From: Symbiodinium microadriaticum
Taxonomy: Eukaryota > Sar > Dinophyceae > Suessiales > Symbiodiniaceae
Direction of reading: 5' to 3'
DNA: 64,000 bases
NCBI GenBank assembly: GCA_001939145.1
Contig: LSRX01000344.1
Coordinates: 114,622-178,621, forward strand
The position numbers and the translations under genes are program-made. How positions within the stretch are numbered: position 1 is the stretch's first letter; each line of letters starts with the position of its first letter. Shown here piece after piece: positions 31,787 to 42,745 of this stretch. The notes under the pieces are model-generated. The model saw only the letters and a program-made list of their open reading frames with translations, ran no database searches and was not told the DNA's origin.

Positions 31787-32803
31787 TCACTTGGTGACTG
31801 CCGCAAGCCTCTTCGCCAGTGCACTCAGCTGCATCCTCTCGTGACGGAGGTAACATCCGCCTGCCATCCAAGCAGCTGACTGATTGAGCTTGTGCAGGAT
31901 CTCCCAGGCTTCCTTGGCCTCGCTGGTGCGGTTGCCGATCTCCAGGAACATCCCCAAAGTCGGGGAGCTGTACTCCTCGCTGAGCTTGCGCATCCCGTGG
32001 AAACGTGTCACCACAAACTCCTTGGATCCCAAGATCAAGAGCTGGTCCAGCAAGGCTTTGATCTCCACGGGTTGAAGAGCCTCGATGCGGGTGTCCGGGA
32101 CGTGCGTCTTGGAGGTCGTGTCCCAGCGCAGAGCCGGGATGGCGTTGCCATTGTCCGAGATTAGGCCTAACTCCTGAGCATGGGATCTGGAGGAAGGCGT
32201 GGCGAGCATCTGCTGGAACTTCTGTTTGATGGTCTCCACGAAGTGTTGGAAGAGGACCGAGCGCATCGGGGCCGTGAGTTTCTCCGGGCTGCTTTGCTTC
32301 AGTTGATGCCACTTTTGTCCTATGGCATAGAGGCTCTGAGCAAGATTGTCCTGGCCGTGAGTTTTGATGAACACCACATAGGCCGTGTCTTGACGGCGTA
32401 CGCTCAGTTGGACCTCCTGACGGAGGACCAAAGTGGTCAGCATGGAGATGATGGCCTGGAGTTTGGACAGCTGCTGAGCCTGGGTCTCCTCCTGCTGGGA
32501 GGTCCACTGGGGTTGCCTGGGCTCCCACTCCCACTGTCCCTGTTGGCCCTGATTGCGCCAATCGTTGTCTTTCCATGAGCTGCCAAAGCGGGCCCCTCGC
32601 GGTTGGGGCTGCCTTTTGCCCTTGCCGCCTCCGGGTGCACCTTTGGGGCCCGGCTTGGGCCACTTCGGTGGCCTTTGATCGCCCTCCGGTTCTTCCAGGT
32701 CCATGGCAAAGGACTGGAGGAGTGCCTTCAGTGCATCCAGTTCCTGGGTGGCCTCCCGGAGCTCGGTGGGAACTGAGATCTCCCCGTCGAACGTCCCGAA
32801 CAT
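31787..32803 (-). CDS. LINE gag-like/ORF1-type protein
   Basis: 338 codons from ATG at 32803 (MFGTFDGEISVPTELREATQ); an in-frame TAG lies three codons upstream, so the start is well bounded. An N-terminal helix is followed by a Gly/Pro/Lys then Gln/Trp-rich basic linker and a helical domain (LSVRRQDTAYVVFIKTHGQD to FVETIKQKFQQMLA), then a C-terminal domain with VVTRFHGMRKLSEEYSS. The composition suits an RNA-binding or capsid-like ORF1 product. Another frame is also open across this whole ORF and joins the RT ORF to the USP ORF; its Pro/Gly/His/Arg-rich content suggests it is a shadow. Confidence 0.75.
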   Translation of the reverse strand: MFGTFDGEISVPTELREATQELDALKALLQSFAMDLEEPEGDQRPPKWPKPGPKGAPGGGKGKRQPQPRGARFGSSWKDNDWRNQGQQGQWEWEPRQPQWTSQQEETQAQQLSKLQAIISMLTTLVLRQEVQLSVRRQDTAYVVFIKTHGQDNLAQSLYAIGQKWHQLKQSSPEKLTAPMRSVLFQHFVETIKQKFQQMLATPSSRSHAQELGLISDNGNAIPALRWDTTSKTHVPDTRIEALQPVEIKALLDQLLILGSKEFVVTRFHGMRKLSEEYSSPTLGMFLEIGNRTSEAKEAWEILHKLNQSAAWMAGGCYLRHERMQLSALAKRLAAVTK

Positions 32804-32829
32804 GATCGACTACAGAGGGCCCTCCTCCG

Positions 32830-34799
32830 TGCGTCGAGGATCCTGCAAGATCTAAGTGCCTGCCTCGAGCAAGACGCCGATGGAGATATACACCATTAAA
32901 AATGCCGACACAAGAGCGCAAGTGAGCATCACGTCTGGAGTAGCCCTGGCCACAAAACTGGCAGGGGTTCTGAATGCTGATGTTGCTCTTCTTGATGTCA
33001 GCGATGCATTCTTGAACTAGAGTGTCTCTTTCTGGATGTTTGACGTGCATATGTCGACGAACATACTGCGGGCGGACACTCCAGTGATTGCATTCTAAAC
33101 AGTGATGATGTTTAGCTCGCACCTGAGGTAGGGCAGCAAGGGTTTGCCAAGTGCAGTCTCGGGCAAGGTCTATGATGTCCTGGGAATCCGCCAAGGCTTC
33201 ACTCAGCTGTGGGAGAGCGGAAACCTCCGGGTTCGCAGCCTGGTATATCTCCCGGAGAGCAGTACAGCATTTCTCTGACACGTGGTGGAAAAATGCGTGC
33301 CACGTAGAGAATTTGTACATGCAATGTCTGCACTGTGGCATCCCTTGGTGCGAGTGCTCCATGGGAGAATATTTGCGAGCTTGTTGTGTCGCCTTGCTTC
33401 GCATTTCTTGTTGTTGTTGGTCCATATGCATGCAGTACGTGTGGCGTTTGAGTGCTGCGGCCGTAACGAACTGTTGTCCGCACTCCAGGCATGTGAAGAC
33501 TTCATTGAGGACGTTCTGTACACAAACCAGCTGGGTTCTGGGAGTGGGCTTCATCTGAGTTTGCCACATGCTAGGAGTGTCAAACAGCATGCTACTCACC
33601 AATGCTCGCCATTGTAGCTGCTCAGGTCCCGGGGTCAAGCCTGAGCCCAGTTGGTCGTCTTGCTGATATCGACGTCTGACGGCATTTCTGAGTCTCCGAA
33701 CTGGGTCGTCAATCTTCAGCCTCTTGAGGAAGTCGTGGTTGGATTCCCTGGTGAGCATGGAGAAGGATTTGGCGATGGACCTGGCCTGTTTGATGAGTTG
33801 GCTCTGCAGCGCCTGGAAGTCCGTCGGGAGTAGACCAGCACAATCCAGGCCATGAAGAATGGCCGGCCAGACGCATCCTTGACATAGACGAAGACGCAGC
33901 ATCAGGGGGACTGACCGATTATGAAGAATCACTCGCAGCCTCGTAAATGCGCTTTTGGCAATGCCTAGGCGGTGCTTAAATGTCGCCGACTCAAATTTGT
34001 GATATGAGATGATCGCCCCTAAGTAGGTGTGTTGAGGCACCAGCTTGATGAGGAGGGTGTGACCGTCGATCACAAACTTCATGTGTGGTCCTTGTTCTGT
34101 GTGTACCACGTACCTGGCAGAGAGCTTGGTCGCCAGAGACCCTTTCAGTTCAAGCAAGATGACAGTTTTGTCCACGCTTATGCATAATCCATGTTGTCGG
34201 AGTTGCTGCAGCACATGTCGGATCGCCTTGTAGGCGTGTTCCAGGTCGGAGCTGCTCCTGATGAGCCAGGAGTAGTGTTGATCGTCAGCATACACTGTGG
34301 CAGCTCGTGGGATTGAGAGGATGTCTGGATGATCCATGCGCCTGAGCAGCCATCCGCTGTACAAAGCCCACAAGAGCGGCGCCAGGCCGCAGCCTTGGCG
34401 CAATCCACGCCGAAGTGGGATCATGGTCTCCTGTTGGAAATGGCGGACACGTACAAGTGCTTGCTGGTGGATTAGAAGAACAAGCTGGATGAGTGATACA
34501 GGCACCTGAGCTTCGCGAAGGGCAGCTTCCAAGGCCCATCTCGGCACATGATCATAAGCGCTGGATATGTCTAACGAGAGCTGGCAACCTCCGTAGATCT
34601 TGAGTGGTGCGCCGCCTGCCCGACGAGCGTGGAGTGTAGTAGCCTGCTGTTGTACGAGAGCTCTCACTGTGGCGCAATGTGAGAGTACTCTCTCCAACGC
34701 CTGCGCCAAGGTGCGCCCCTGAACGTAGGCGTACTGTGGCTGACTGTCCAAGAATGAGGTGACAAATGGTTGTAAGCGACTTGCCACCACCGAAGCAAG
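32830..34799 (-). CDS. LINE reverse transcriptase (palm/thumb) plus four zinc-finger-like motifs
   Basis: Continues the RT begun in the upstream ORF, in a different frame because of the 38-bp duplication. Visible motifs: LSLDISSAYDHVPRWALE (A), RRGLRQGCGLAPLLWAL (B), ATVYADDQHYSW (C, codons 34292-34281), SVDKTVILLE (D), HTYLGAIISYH (E). Then FTCLECGQQFVTAAALKRH, CRHCMYKFSTWHAFFHH, HHCLECNHWSVRPQYVRRH and NPCQFCGQGYSRRDAHLRSC, two classical C2H2 and two C2HC-like fingers at 33490-32905. The frame has no stop until 30978, so the true end of this ORF is unclear. Confidence 0.9.
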
Positions 34800-34837
34800 A
34801 CAAATGGTTGTAAGCGACTTGCCACCACCGAAGCAAG
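34762..34837. repeat. 38-bp perfect tandem duplication inside the RT
   Basis: 34762-34799 and 34800-34837 are identical (each starts ACAAATGGTTGTAAGCGACT). 38 is not a multiple of three, so the RT frame shifts here. Both frames encode SVVASRLQPFV across it, showing that a single copy would keep the RT open. Confidence 0.97.
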
Positions 34838-37800
34838 GATCTTTGCCGGGAGAGACAATAAGCATATGGGTCTCAGATGCGCCGGCGACTTCAGAGGTTT
34901 ATGAGGCTTGGGGAGAAGAATTAACTCGCAGATGTTCCATGCCTGAGGAAGCGACTGGCAGTTGCTGCGTAGATGATGAGAAAAGTGTCGTCGTAGCGGT
35001 TGTATAACCTCCATTCCAGATAGCTTCCATAGTGCCGCAGGCGCACTGTCCGAGGGCATGGCCTTGCCTGGCCGGAGTCTGTGAAGAGCAGCCTGGATTT
35101 CCTCAGCAGTGATATTGATGTCTTCCGGCAGGCTGGGGGCGTTGACCTCCGGCCCATCGTAAAGAGTTCGGAAGTGATCTGTGATTTGCTGAAATTCTTC
35201 CTCATGTGTTTGGAGACGACCATCGGCCTTCCTGAGCTGAAGTCGTCTCCTGGGAGCCTTCGGAGCGAATCTCTGAGCCGCTGCGTAGATGTCTGAGGAC
35301 TGGACCACCTCCGCCACGGCGTCGATTTTCTTCTGCCGGCAAGCCTGACGTAGGGCTCGGGTGTGAGCTTGTAGTTTGGTGGTGAGGAACCACGCCTGAA
35401 GGAGGACACGGGTGTCGACTCCATGACGGCTCCATCTCCATAGGGCTTGTCCTGTCGCTTGGAGGTGCCTCCTGAGAAGCCACATGCCCCTGACCTGGTT
35501 GGTCAGCGTTCCTGAGTAGTCTCTCTGGATTCCAGAGCCGACCTGGTGAGGTCGTGGATTTTGTGCCTCCTGTGCCTGTGACCACCCGTCTAGGAGGATC
35601 GCATCAATGGATTGGTGTGCTGACGCCTGCTGTAAGGTCGGCGCAATCCACTGCAGGATGTGCTGTGCGAAGTCAGGCTGGCGTAGTAGCTTCTGGACCT
35701 GTCTAGGTGGAGGTCCTTTCCTGTTCGTATCGCGCTGTGGGCGACGGGGAGCCGGCATCGAAGCACGGAGGGGACGATGGCGACAGCCGCTGACTGGGAC
35801 AAACGGAGCATCAAACGGACCGGCTTGCTTGGAGACGTTATCAATCAACATGCCTCTGGCAATCACGAAGTCTATTTGAGTACCCAGCTGGTGACGGTCG
35901 GCACCTGGAGAGAGGAAGGTGCGACTGCTCGGTCCCGACCTGATCCAGGTGTTCAGCACACAGCATTGGTGCGCCTTGAGAATGTCCATGAGAGCAGATT
36001 GGTCAGGGTGAGGTGTCGAGTTCTGGGCAGGTAGTCCTGGTCCACTCACGGGCGGGTCTGTGAGCACCGACTGGTTGAGGTCGCCTAGAATCATGCAGCC
36101 GTGGCTGTTGGGGATGGAAGTGAGCCACGTGTCTAAATGGTCCCATACCCGCCTTCGGAGTTTGAGCATGGCTGCGGTCTTGTCCGGCCCACGGAGAGCC
36201 TTGTTTTGCAAATTCCAGGCATGCTGATAGGTGCAGAGAAGATCGAGGGGTGCCTGGAACATCAGGCATAGGTGTAGTAGTCTTCCTGGTAGCAGCTCAG
36301 CTGTACGTATTCGTTCGGCTGAGATGAGGCTGCTGCGGATCATGCATAGAACGCCAGTGCGGTCCTTCCCTGTCGAGTGCACCACATGCCAATTGACGGA
36401 GTTGGGGGCCTGAAAGGTCGTCGTGTACTCGAGATTGTCCTGCCAGCAAGTTTCAACCAAGACGCAGATGTCCACTGTGCGGTTGGCCTCATGTTCAAGC
36501 TGTAACCATGTGAGCACTTCTTGGTATTTGTGTCCGGCTAGGCCTCCAGCGTTCCAGCAGACAATTTGAAGTCGGGAGTGAGCAGGGCGGCCGGCTGTGT
36601 TGTTCACAACCTGCGACTTGCTCTCACCGTGTGGGGTAGCCCATGCATAAAGCTTCCGTCCTCTGTACATGGTGGACTGAGAATCACTGAGGCGAGCTCG
36701 TTGTAGAGCTCTGCGAAAAGCTCGTTTTCGTACTGGTTGGATAGTATCTGATGGCCGGCTGGGATGACAACAGTCACCGCTTGGCTTTGCCCTGATGTTG
36801 AAGGGAATTTGCCTGTGGTTGGCTTCAAGGTTCCCTGGGTGCGGGGGAAACCTAACCCTCGCATCTGCTACAGTCGCTCTGGCTGTTTGCACGAGTTGGC
36901 AAAACAGAATGAGCATCATCATACATCGTCTGGGGGTGGTGTGACTGTAGCCCCGGGACTTGGGACCCGGGCAGCTCCCGTTGCGGGAGAGTGATGATGG
37001 AGAAGATGTTTGCCTGCGCGGCGTTGTAGACGAGGCTGGTTGGTGTGGTCGATATCTGAGAACCGGGCCCGAGAATTGATTCGACAGGAGGTGCTGGGGC
37101 AGGATCGTCAGGATCAGCCTGAGAATTGCATCAAGCTTGCACAGGAACTCGTACGTGAAGTGCATCAGCCAGGTGGTGAGGACACACAGGCTTTCCGAAA
37201 GACAGGATCCGGGCCACATCCAGCGTGAGGAGGGTCTAGGATACCTGGCCGCCCCAGACATAGGTGCCAAAGCAGGAAGGTGTACGATCTCTGGCAGTGT
37301 GCAAGCAACGATTTTCACCAGTACCGCCCTGGTAGAACTGCTCTGGGCCCGTGCATTGGTAGCTGAGCTAAGCCTGTCTCGTACGGCTTGTAGGATTGCA
37401 CAACAGAGACACCAGAGGTATGAAGTAGGTCTCTGGATCATCAGGATGTGTGCAGCCCAACGTTCAGTCTCACTCCAGCCGAGAGGTGTCTCAGTGCAAG
37501 GAGGGCTCCAAGGATCGCCTGGGCGGATGCAGCTTAAGTGCTCTGCAAACATGCTGGTGTAGGCCCCGACTCTGAAAGTTGTTGCAAAGATACAAGCGAT
37601 GCAATACAGGAAGTGAGTCTCCGACTTGCGGTGGGTGGATGAGCCCGAGGTAGCCTCCGATTTGGCCTTGGCCTTTGCCCTGATGGGTGTCTCTGATGTC
37701 TCGGAGATCTCAGTCCTGCTGCTCCTCCTGGTGGAGCTCTGAATGGCAGTCTGTAGCGCCACGTCATCCTCCAGCAGCTCGGTCAGCGAGCCCTCCTCAA

Positions 37801-40617
37801 AGAGTTCCAACATCAAGTCTGTAAGTTCTTCCTCCGGCACATGAGTGGCTCCAGTTTCAGCATGGGTTGTGCTCCCTGCCTCCGGCGGGTGATCTGCGAG
37901 CTCGAGCAGGTTGGGAAGGGTGTGATCCGCCGGGGTGAGCCTCCTGGCTGTGAGGAGCAGTCCTGGCATAAGCTGCCAGCCCTCTGGCAGTATAGTGGCA
38001 ATGCGCCGGAGCTGGTGATGTCCACTGCCATACATGGCATTGGCAACTGCACCAGAGATTCTGAGAGAAACCTCGTGTTCTGGCAGCATGCGCTGAGCCG
38101 GCGGTGGGCCTCGTGGCGGGCTTCGCGTAGTGCCTGGCGGGGGCAGCGGACCTTCTGATGTGAGCGAAGGCGGGGATGCAGGTTGCAAGGCATCACTGGT
38201 GTCATCTGCCATGTCGGCCGAGGTCCTGTTTTCATCAGACATGCCTCCTTCTGAGCTAACCTGCTGCTGCTGGTGTTGAGCCTGTAGAGCAGTGGTATGA
38301 TGCATGAAGCGAAGAGGTAGTATAGTGACCGGCATAAAACAGAGGTCAGCTTGCACGTCTGCCAAGAGCAGGTCTTCACAGTGATGCATGAAAACGCGCA
38401 GGAGGCACCGAGTGTGATTGTCGAGTTGGGAGGCTGACTGGGGCCTCGACACCTCTGAGCCCTCGTTAAGCTGGAGATCCAGGATCGACCTTGACAGGAT
38501 AGTAGCAACACTCACAAGCACTGCAATCTCGACGATCTGCAGTTGTAAGGCCATCGACCGTGTACACATGGGCGTGGACGTCCCTCTAGGGCCCTCGTCA
38601 TGCTGGAGAACCTGGAGCGACCTTGACAGGATAGCAGCTACACCGACAAGCACTGCAATCTCGGCAGTCTGCATATGTAAGGTCACCGGCCATGTACACA
38701 TGGATGTCGTCATACAGTACCTGGCCACTCGCATCAAAGTCGTGGCTGAAGTGATGAGGGAGTAGCACATGTCACCGGCATGAATCGTTTCGGGCTTTTT
38801 TGTCAGCTCCGCATGCAGGACAGAGTAGAGTGCTTCCAACGGGACGCCAGCTTCGGCGGGTGGAGCAATGGGAATGTGCCCTTTCGTTGGCGAAGTTTCG
38901 CCTGCCTCAGTCCTAAAGAGAGGCCTGTCAAACGAGTCCTGGCCCCTTCCCTCACACAGCAAGTCACTCTTCTCTGCCTCGCCTGGGCACCAAGGGTGCT
39001 TAGGGGTTCGTTGGACAGACGGGTGGGCTGTGTGAGCTGGCGGTGAGGCTGCACGAGACAATTGAGCTCGAGACTTGTTGTTGGCCTTCGAGGAGGCTCT
39101 CGAGGATCCAGCGGTGGGGGACGTCGTGGCCCTGGCTGGCGCTGGGATCGGCGGCGAAGATCTGTGTCCGACACGTGGGATGGGAGGAGCTCGATGTGTA
39201 CGGTCAGGGTTCGCGTGTATGCCGAAGAGGGGTCCGTCAACTAGACCTTCATGATCTGCTGCTTGCAGGTGGGCCTCTCGCTCCATCGTCGCCCGTTCCT
39301 CTAGCGACCTGAGCGTCTCATCACCACATGGTATGGTGCTGGGATGTAGCTGCTCGTGTGGCCGCATTTCGTGGAGCGTCGCAACCACACCTCTCAGTTC
39401 CTTCCACCTGCCCGGAACGTGAGCAAGGACATACCCGTTCAATCCCAAAGCTTCTCCCACTGCTTGGCTGACCCTTTGGGAGATCTGGCCGCTGTCCCAA
39501 AGAGGTACTCTGGCCTCCTGATCTATCAGATCCGCCCCTGCCTCTGCGGTGTCTGTCTCGTCAGAGGGCTCTGTTGCTTGGTCTCCATGGTTCTCTTCTT
39601 CACGGTCTGGCTCCAAGAGGACATTCACATATTCAGACGAGGAGCTGGTAGTTCCCCTCTGCTTCCTAGCCCTGTTTGCCGAGGCCATGAAGCCTGCCAA
39701 CGCCTCTCGGGGACTTGCTAGAGCTTGAGCCGCTTCGTGCAGGGGAAAGCATTGAGTGCCATGCCAGAGAGTAATATATGCAGCGTGGACGGCCACAAGC
39801 AACTCCCATGTGTTGGGGATAATCAGCTGGGGGCACTCATTGTGAGGAGGCTGAGATCGAGAGCCCCAGGTGACCTGTATGACGCTGCAAGAGAGCATGT
39901 ATGTGGCTCCGCTGAGTGCAAGGGTCAGCAGTATGGCAGGCAGAAAACAGGCCTGCAGGGCCTGGTCCAGGTTCATCGGTATGGTCCTTGCAGAGTGAGG
40001 CTGCGCCTGGAGCCGATAGGCTCCTTTCAGGGACCTGGTAACAAGCCCTCTGGTCCAGCTTGGCGCGGCCAGGGTTTTGCTGAATGCAAACTTGAGGCCA
40101 CCGTGGTTAGTCGAGCTCCTCCAGCTCCGGATTATGTTGTTTGCAGGCATTCTGAAACATTGACACAGCAAACCATTCACAGGACTCGAGTGTGCATGTA
40201 AGTAGCCGAAGCCTGCCAGTAGGAGCCAGCAAACTCCAACCCGATATCCAAATGCCAAAGGCTCCCGCTCCCTCCATCGCCCAGAGGCGGCGAAGGTTGC
40301 CTTGTCGAGCCCGCAGGGCTCCGATGTCCAGGTCTCCCCATTGTTTGGTGAGGCAGCCGAGCACATAGTTCTCTGAGCATATGAGGATATAGTCTGGAAG
40401 GAAAGCTTGGGGGTACTTGGGGATCTTGTTGTCTCCATGACACGCGACCAGTTCCATGGCTCTAGTGTGTCGGCACCTGCCCAAGAAAGCCAAACCAGCC
40501 ACACCACCAGAACAACTTCGAGAATCTGCAACAGCCTGCTTCCAACCTCACCCCTCAGAGCCAGCACCTGCAAGGTGCCGCACACAAAATCTCCAATCCT
40601 TTCGCTCATCTTCATGG
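34838..40617 (-). CDS. LINE N-terminal polyprotein: hydrophobic/disordered region, APE endonuclease, RT fingers
   Basis: An open frame of about 1,920 codons. ATG at 40617 (MKMSERIGDFV) is the first Met after the microsatellite-derived part. The first ~1,330 residues alternate hydrophobic blocks (ILEVVLVVWLVWLSWAGA, FLPAILLTLALSGATYMLS) with Ser/Pro/acidic linkers and repeat two weakly similar modules. The endonuclease follows: LQIVCWNAGGLAGH (about 36570), ICVLVETCW, CMILGDLNQSV, QIDFVIARG and SGCRHRPLR, the last lacking Asp of the usual SDH. Then RT fingers: RLRPGKAMPSDSAPAALWKL, ICELILLPKPHKPL and HLRPICLLS. The frame leaves the RT at the 38-bp duplication. Confidence 0.85.
38460..38723. 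repeat. 132-bp imperfect tandem repeat inside the LINE ORF
   Basis: Units 38460-38591 and 38592-38723 align without gaps but with many substitutions; both carry GACCTTGACAGGATAG and GTGTACACATGG-like words. 132 is a multiple of three. The encoded repeat is EIAVLVGVAAILSRSLQVLQ versus EIAVLVSVATILSRSILDLQ, a hydrophobic segment. Confidence 0.88.
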
Positions 40618-40621
40618 AGCC

Positions 40622-40710
40622 GAGATGCTTATACATACATACATACATACATACATACATACATACGTACATACATACATGTGTGACATGCGTATATACA
40701 TATATATATA

Positions 40711-40743
<33 letters not shown>

Positions 40744-40790
40744 GTCCATTGTCTATATATACATACAAATACATACACACACACACTTCT
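40622..40790. repeat. (ACAT)n and (TA)n microsatellite
   Basis: ACAT units from about 40631 to 40680, then alternating TA with GTATATA variants to about 40745, then ACAT/CA units. It marks the 5' end of the LINE. Confidence 0.93.
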
Positions 40791-40864
40791 ATGTGTTCAA
40801 TTGTTGCGTTCAAACGACAGTCCGTCAGACTATGTAATGCCATATTATAGCACAGTGCATGCAA

Positions 40865-42745
40865 ACATATTATGTTCTATCTATTAATAAGTATAGCAAG
40901 AACACCAAGTTTATCTCATTGCTTACCTGGTAGGTTTTGTGCATAATGTTTCATGCGAAGTTCAACCGGTATCTTCGATGTTCCCTATATTGTCCTACTG
41001 TATTTAGTGATGTTTTCATACATGTTCTACCCTTAACCCTAAAGCTCAAGCTCACGCCAGCCTTGACCTGCTCGCCATGTGTGGCACCCAGCTGCTTTAG
41101 CAAGGCCTGGGCTTAGGGTTTAAAGTTTAGGGCTTGTGGGCTTTAGGGCTTTAGGGCTTTAGGGCTTTGGGGTTTGGGGTTTGGGGTTTCCACGGCCCCA
41201 AACCCTGAGCCCCAAGAGGCGCCACACTAAACCATCATGGGACACAAAGCATCCTATGCTGTGAAATTCGCCTGAGGAAGGCAAGTCCCAAAAGGGTCGG
41301 CAAGTGGCCGTGGACTATCATAATGTAGGGGCCTTAATAATTAGAGAAGGGTTTTGGGGTATATTATACTATAAGTACAATAAGGAACCCCCAAAACAGT
41401 ATAGGTAATTATTAAGGCCCCTACATTAAAGGGTCGTAAGGGAGGGGCAAGGCGGAAACCTTGAAACACTGCCCCTTGAAGTTGACGCATGAACATCGCT
41501 GTGCGGAAGGTAAATATACCTAAAACGGTTCGTCTCCTTACAATCATGCAAAGTGGTTATACTTTCTCACCTTATCAACTGTAAGTCTGAGTCAAAGTGC
41601 CTACTGGCACAAATCGCAACTTCAACCAGGGTTGCGGCAGCAAGCCGCCCGAAGAGCCAGCCTAGATTGAGACTCTGCGCAAACGGTTTGTGGCTGTGTC
41701 TTAGGGGTGTAGGATTCAAAATGTTCAACTACATTGGTAACTACATACTCACAAATGCTCCGAGAACGCCACTCTTGGGCGTCTCGTAAATTAAAGCTTT
41801 ATCGGCTTGGTCCTTGGTGGTTACGAGTTTAGGCCTGTGGGGGTCTGCCCCTATTTTTGGAGGCTCCCGGTTCAACGTAGAGCTGACATAGTAGGATCAT
41901 TCGGTACGGTATGGGGGGGGGCCCAAAATATGAAACCCTTTCAGAACTCCTTGGTAACACTCTTTCCTCGTCAGGCCCATCCTCCGGGACCGATCGAGAA
42001 ACTCTCGACGTGCCGACACCCAGCCCCCTAAACCCTAAACCCTGGGCTCAGGAGGCCACGAGCCACCGCTGTGTCTTCCAGGGAGCCATCCTGGAGTGGG
42101 ACTCCCACAAGAGCCCCTGGTAGTGTCCATCTTGCTTATGATTATGGTTTGGGATCTTCTTTGTTTTGACGGGTTCTGTTGACAACTAGCAAGATCTTTG
42201 CTTTGGGATCGTCGGGGTTTGGGAGTGGGGGTTTAGAATTTAGTTGCGGTTAGAGGCTTACGCTTTTGGGGTCACGGGACTGAGGATTTTGGGGCGTAGA
42301 GTTAAGCGCTGAAGGCTCAATATTTCGGATGTGGGGTCCAGGTTGTTTCGGGGAAGAAGCTCTTCTCACTGCGGGAGTGCAAAACCCTCATCTGATGCTG
42401 CGGCTCTCCCGAAAGCATCTTCGGCACTAGTCAGGGTTTACAAACATCCTGGGTGGGCAGCACGTGATGAGAGCTTACTGCTCCCCGAAGTCCAAGCCCT
42501 GAAGCCAGTGTTTCTTGTCTGCAGCAGTCTGGCCTCTTTGAGGTTGCTCCGCCTGACATCTGCGGGCCTCGAACAAACTGCAAAGGGTTTCCCACAGGGC
42601 ATCTTTTTTTGAGAGACTCTGGGCCGGAAACAGGAGGCAGATCTGTAGCTCCGCAGCGCTGCGCGCCTGAGCAGCAACGCAAAAATGACACAAAACCGCT
42701 CGCTGCTCCACAGCTTTGCGACGGTGCTTGGCTTTTTCGACGGGG
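40865..42745. other. Intergenic; telomere-like tracts and a MITE-like element
   Basis: No gene seen. Short TTTAGGG-like tracts lie at 41105-41190 and CCCTAAA at 42027-42041; the MITE-like element is at 41321-41428. Confidence 0.5.
41321..41428. mobile_element. MITE-like element 2, perfect 23-bp TIRs
   Basis: 41321-41343 (TAATGTAGGGGCCTTAATAA and three more bases) is the perfect reverse complement of 41406-41428. An inner pair, GTTTTGGGG and CCCCAAAAC, extends the fold. 108 bp, AT-rich core, no coding. Confidence 0.82.

Larger units (their letters stand above)
30978..40617 (-). mobile_element. Large APE-type LINE with zinc fingers and a USP-like protease
   Basis: About 9.6 kb on the minus strand. 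In order: a large N-terminal region, endonuclease, RT, C2H2/C2HC zinc fingers, a gag-like ORF and a USP-like ORF. LINEs copy by nicking target DNA and priming reverse transcription there. TATA/TACA microsatellite lies at both outer ends. The order is odd: a gag-like ORF and protease after the RT. The interval may be one element or the head-to-tail junction of two. Except for one 38-bp duplication the coding frames are open. Confidence 0.85.

Noticed and set aside
40630..40864. N-terminal extension of the LINE ORF to 40864
   Set aside because: Codes only microsatellite residues (Ile/Tyr, Cys-Met-Tyr repeats); start moved to 40617.
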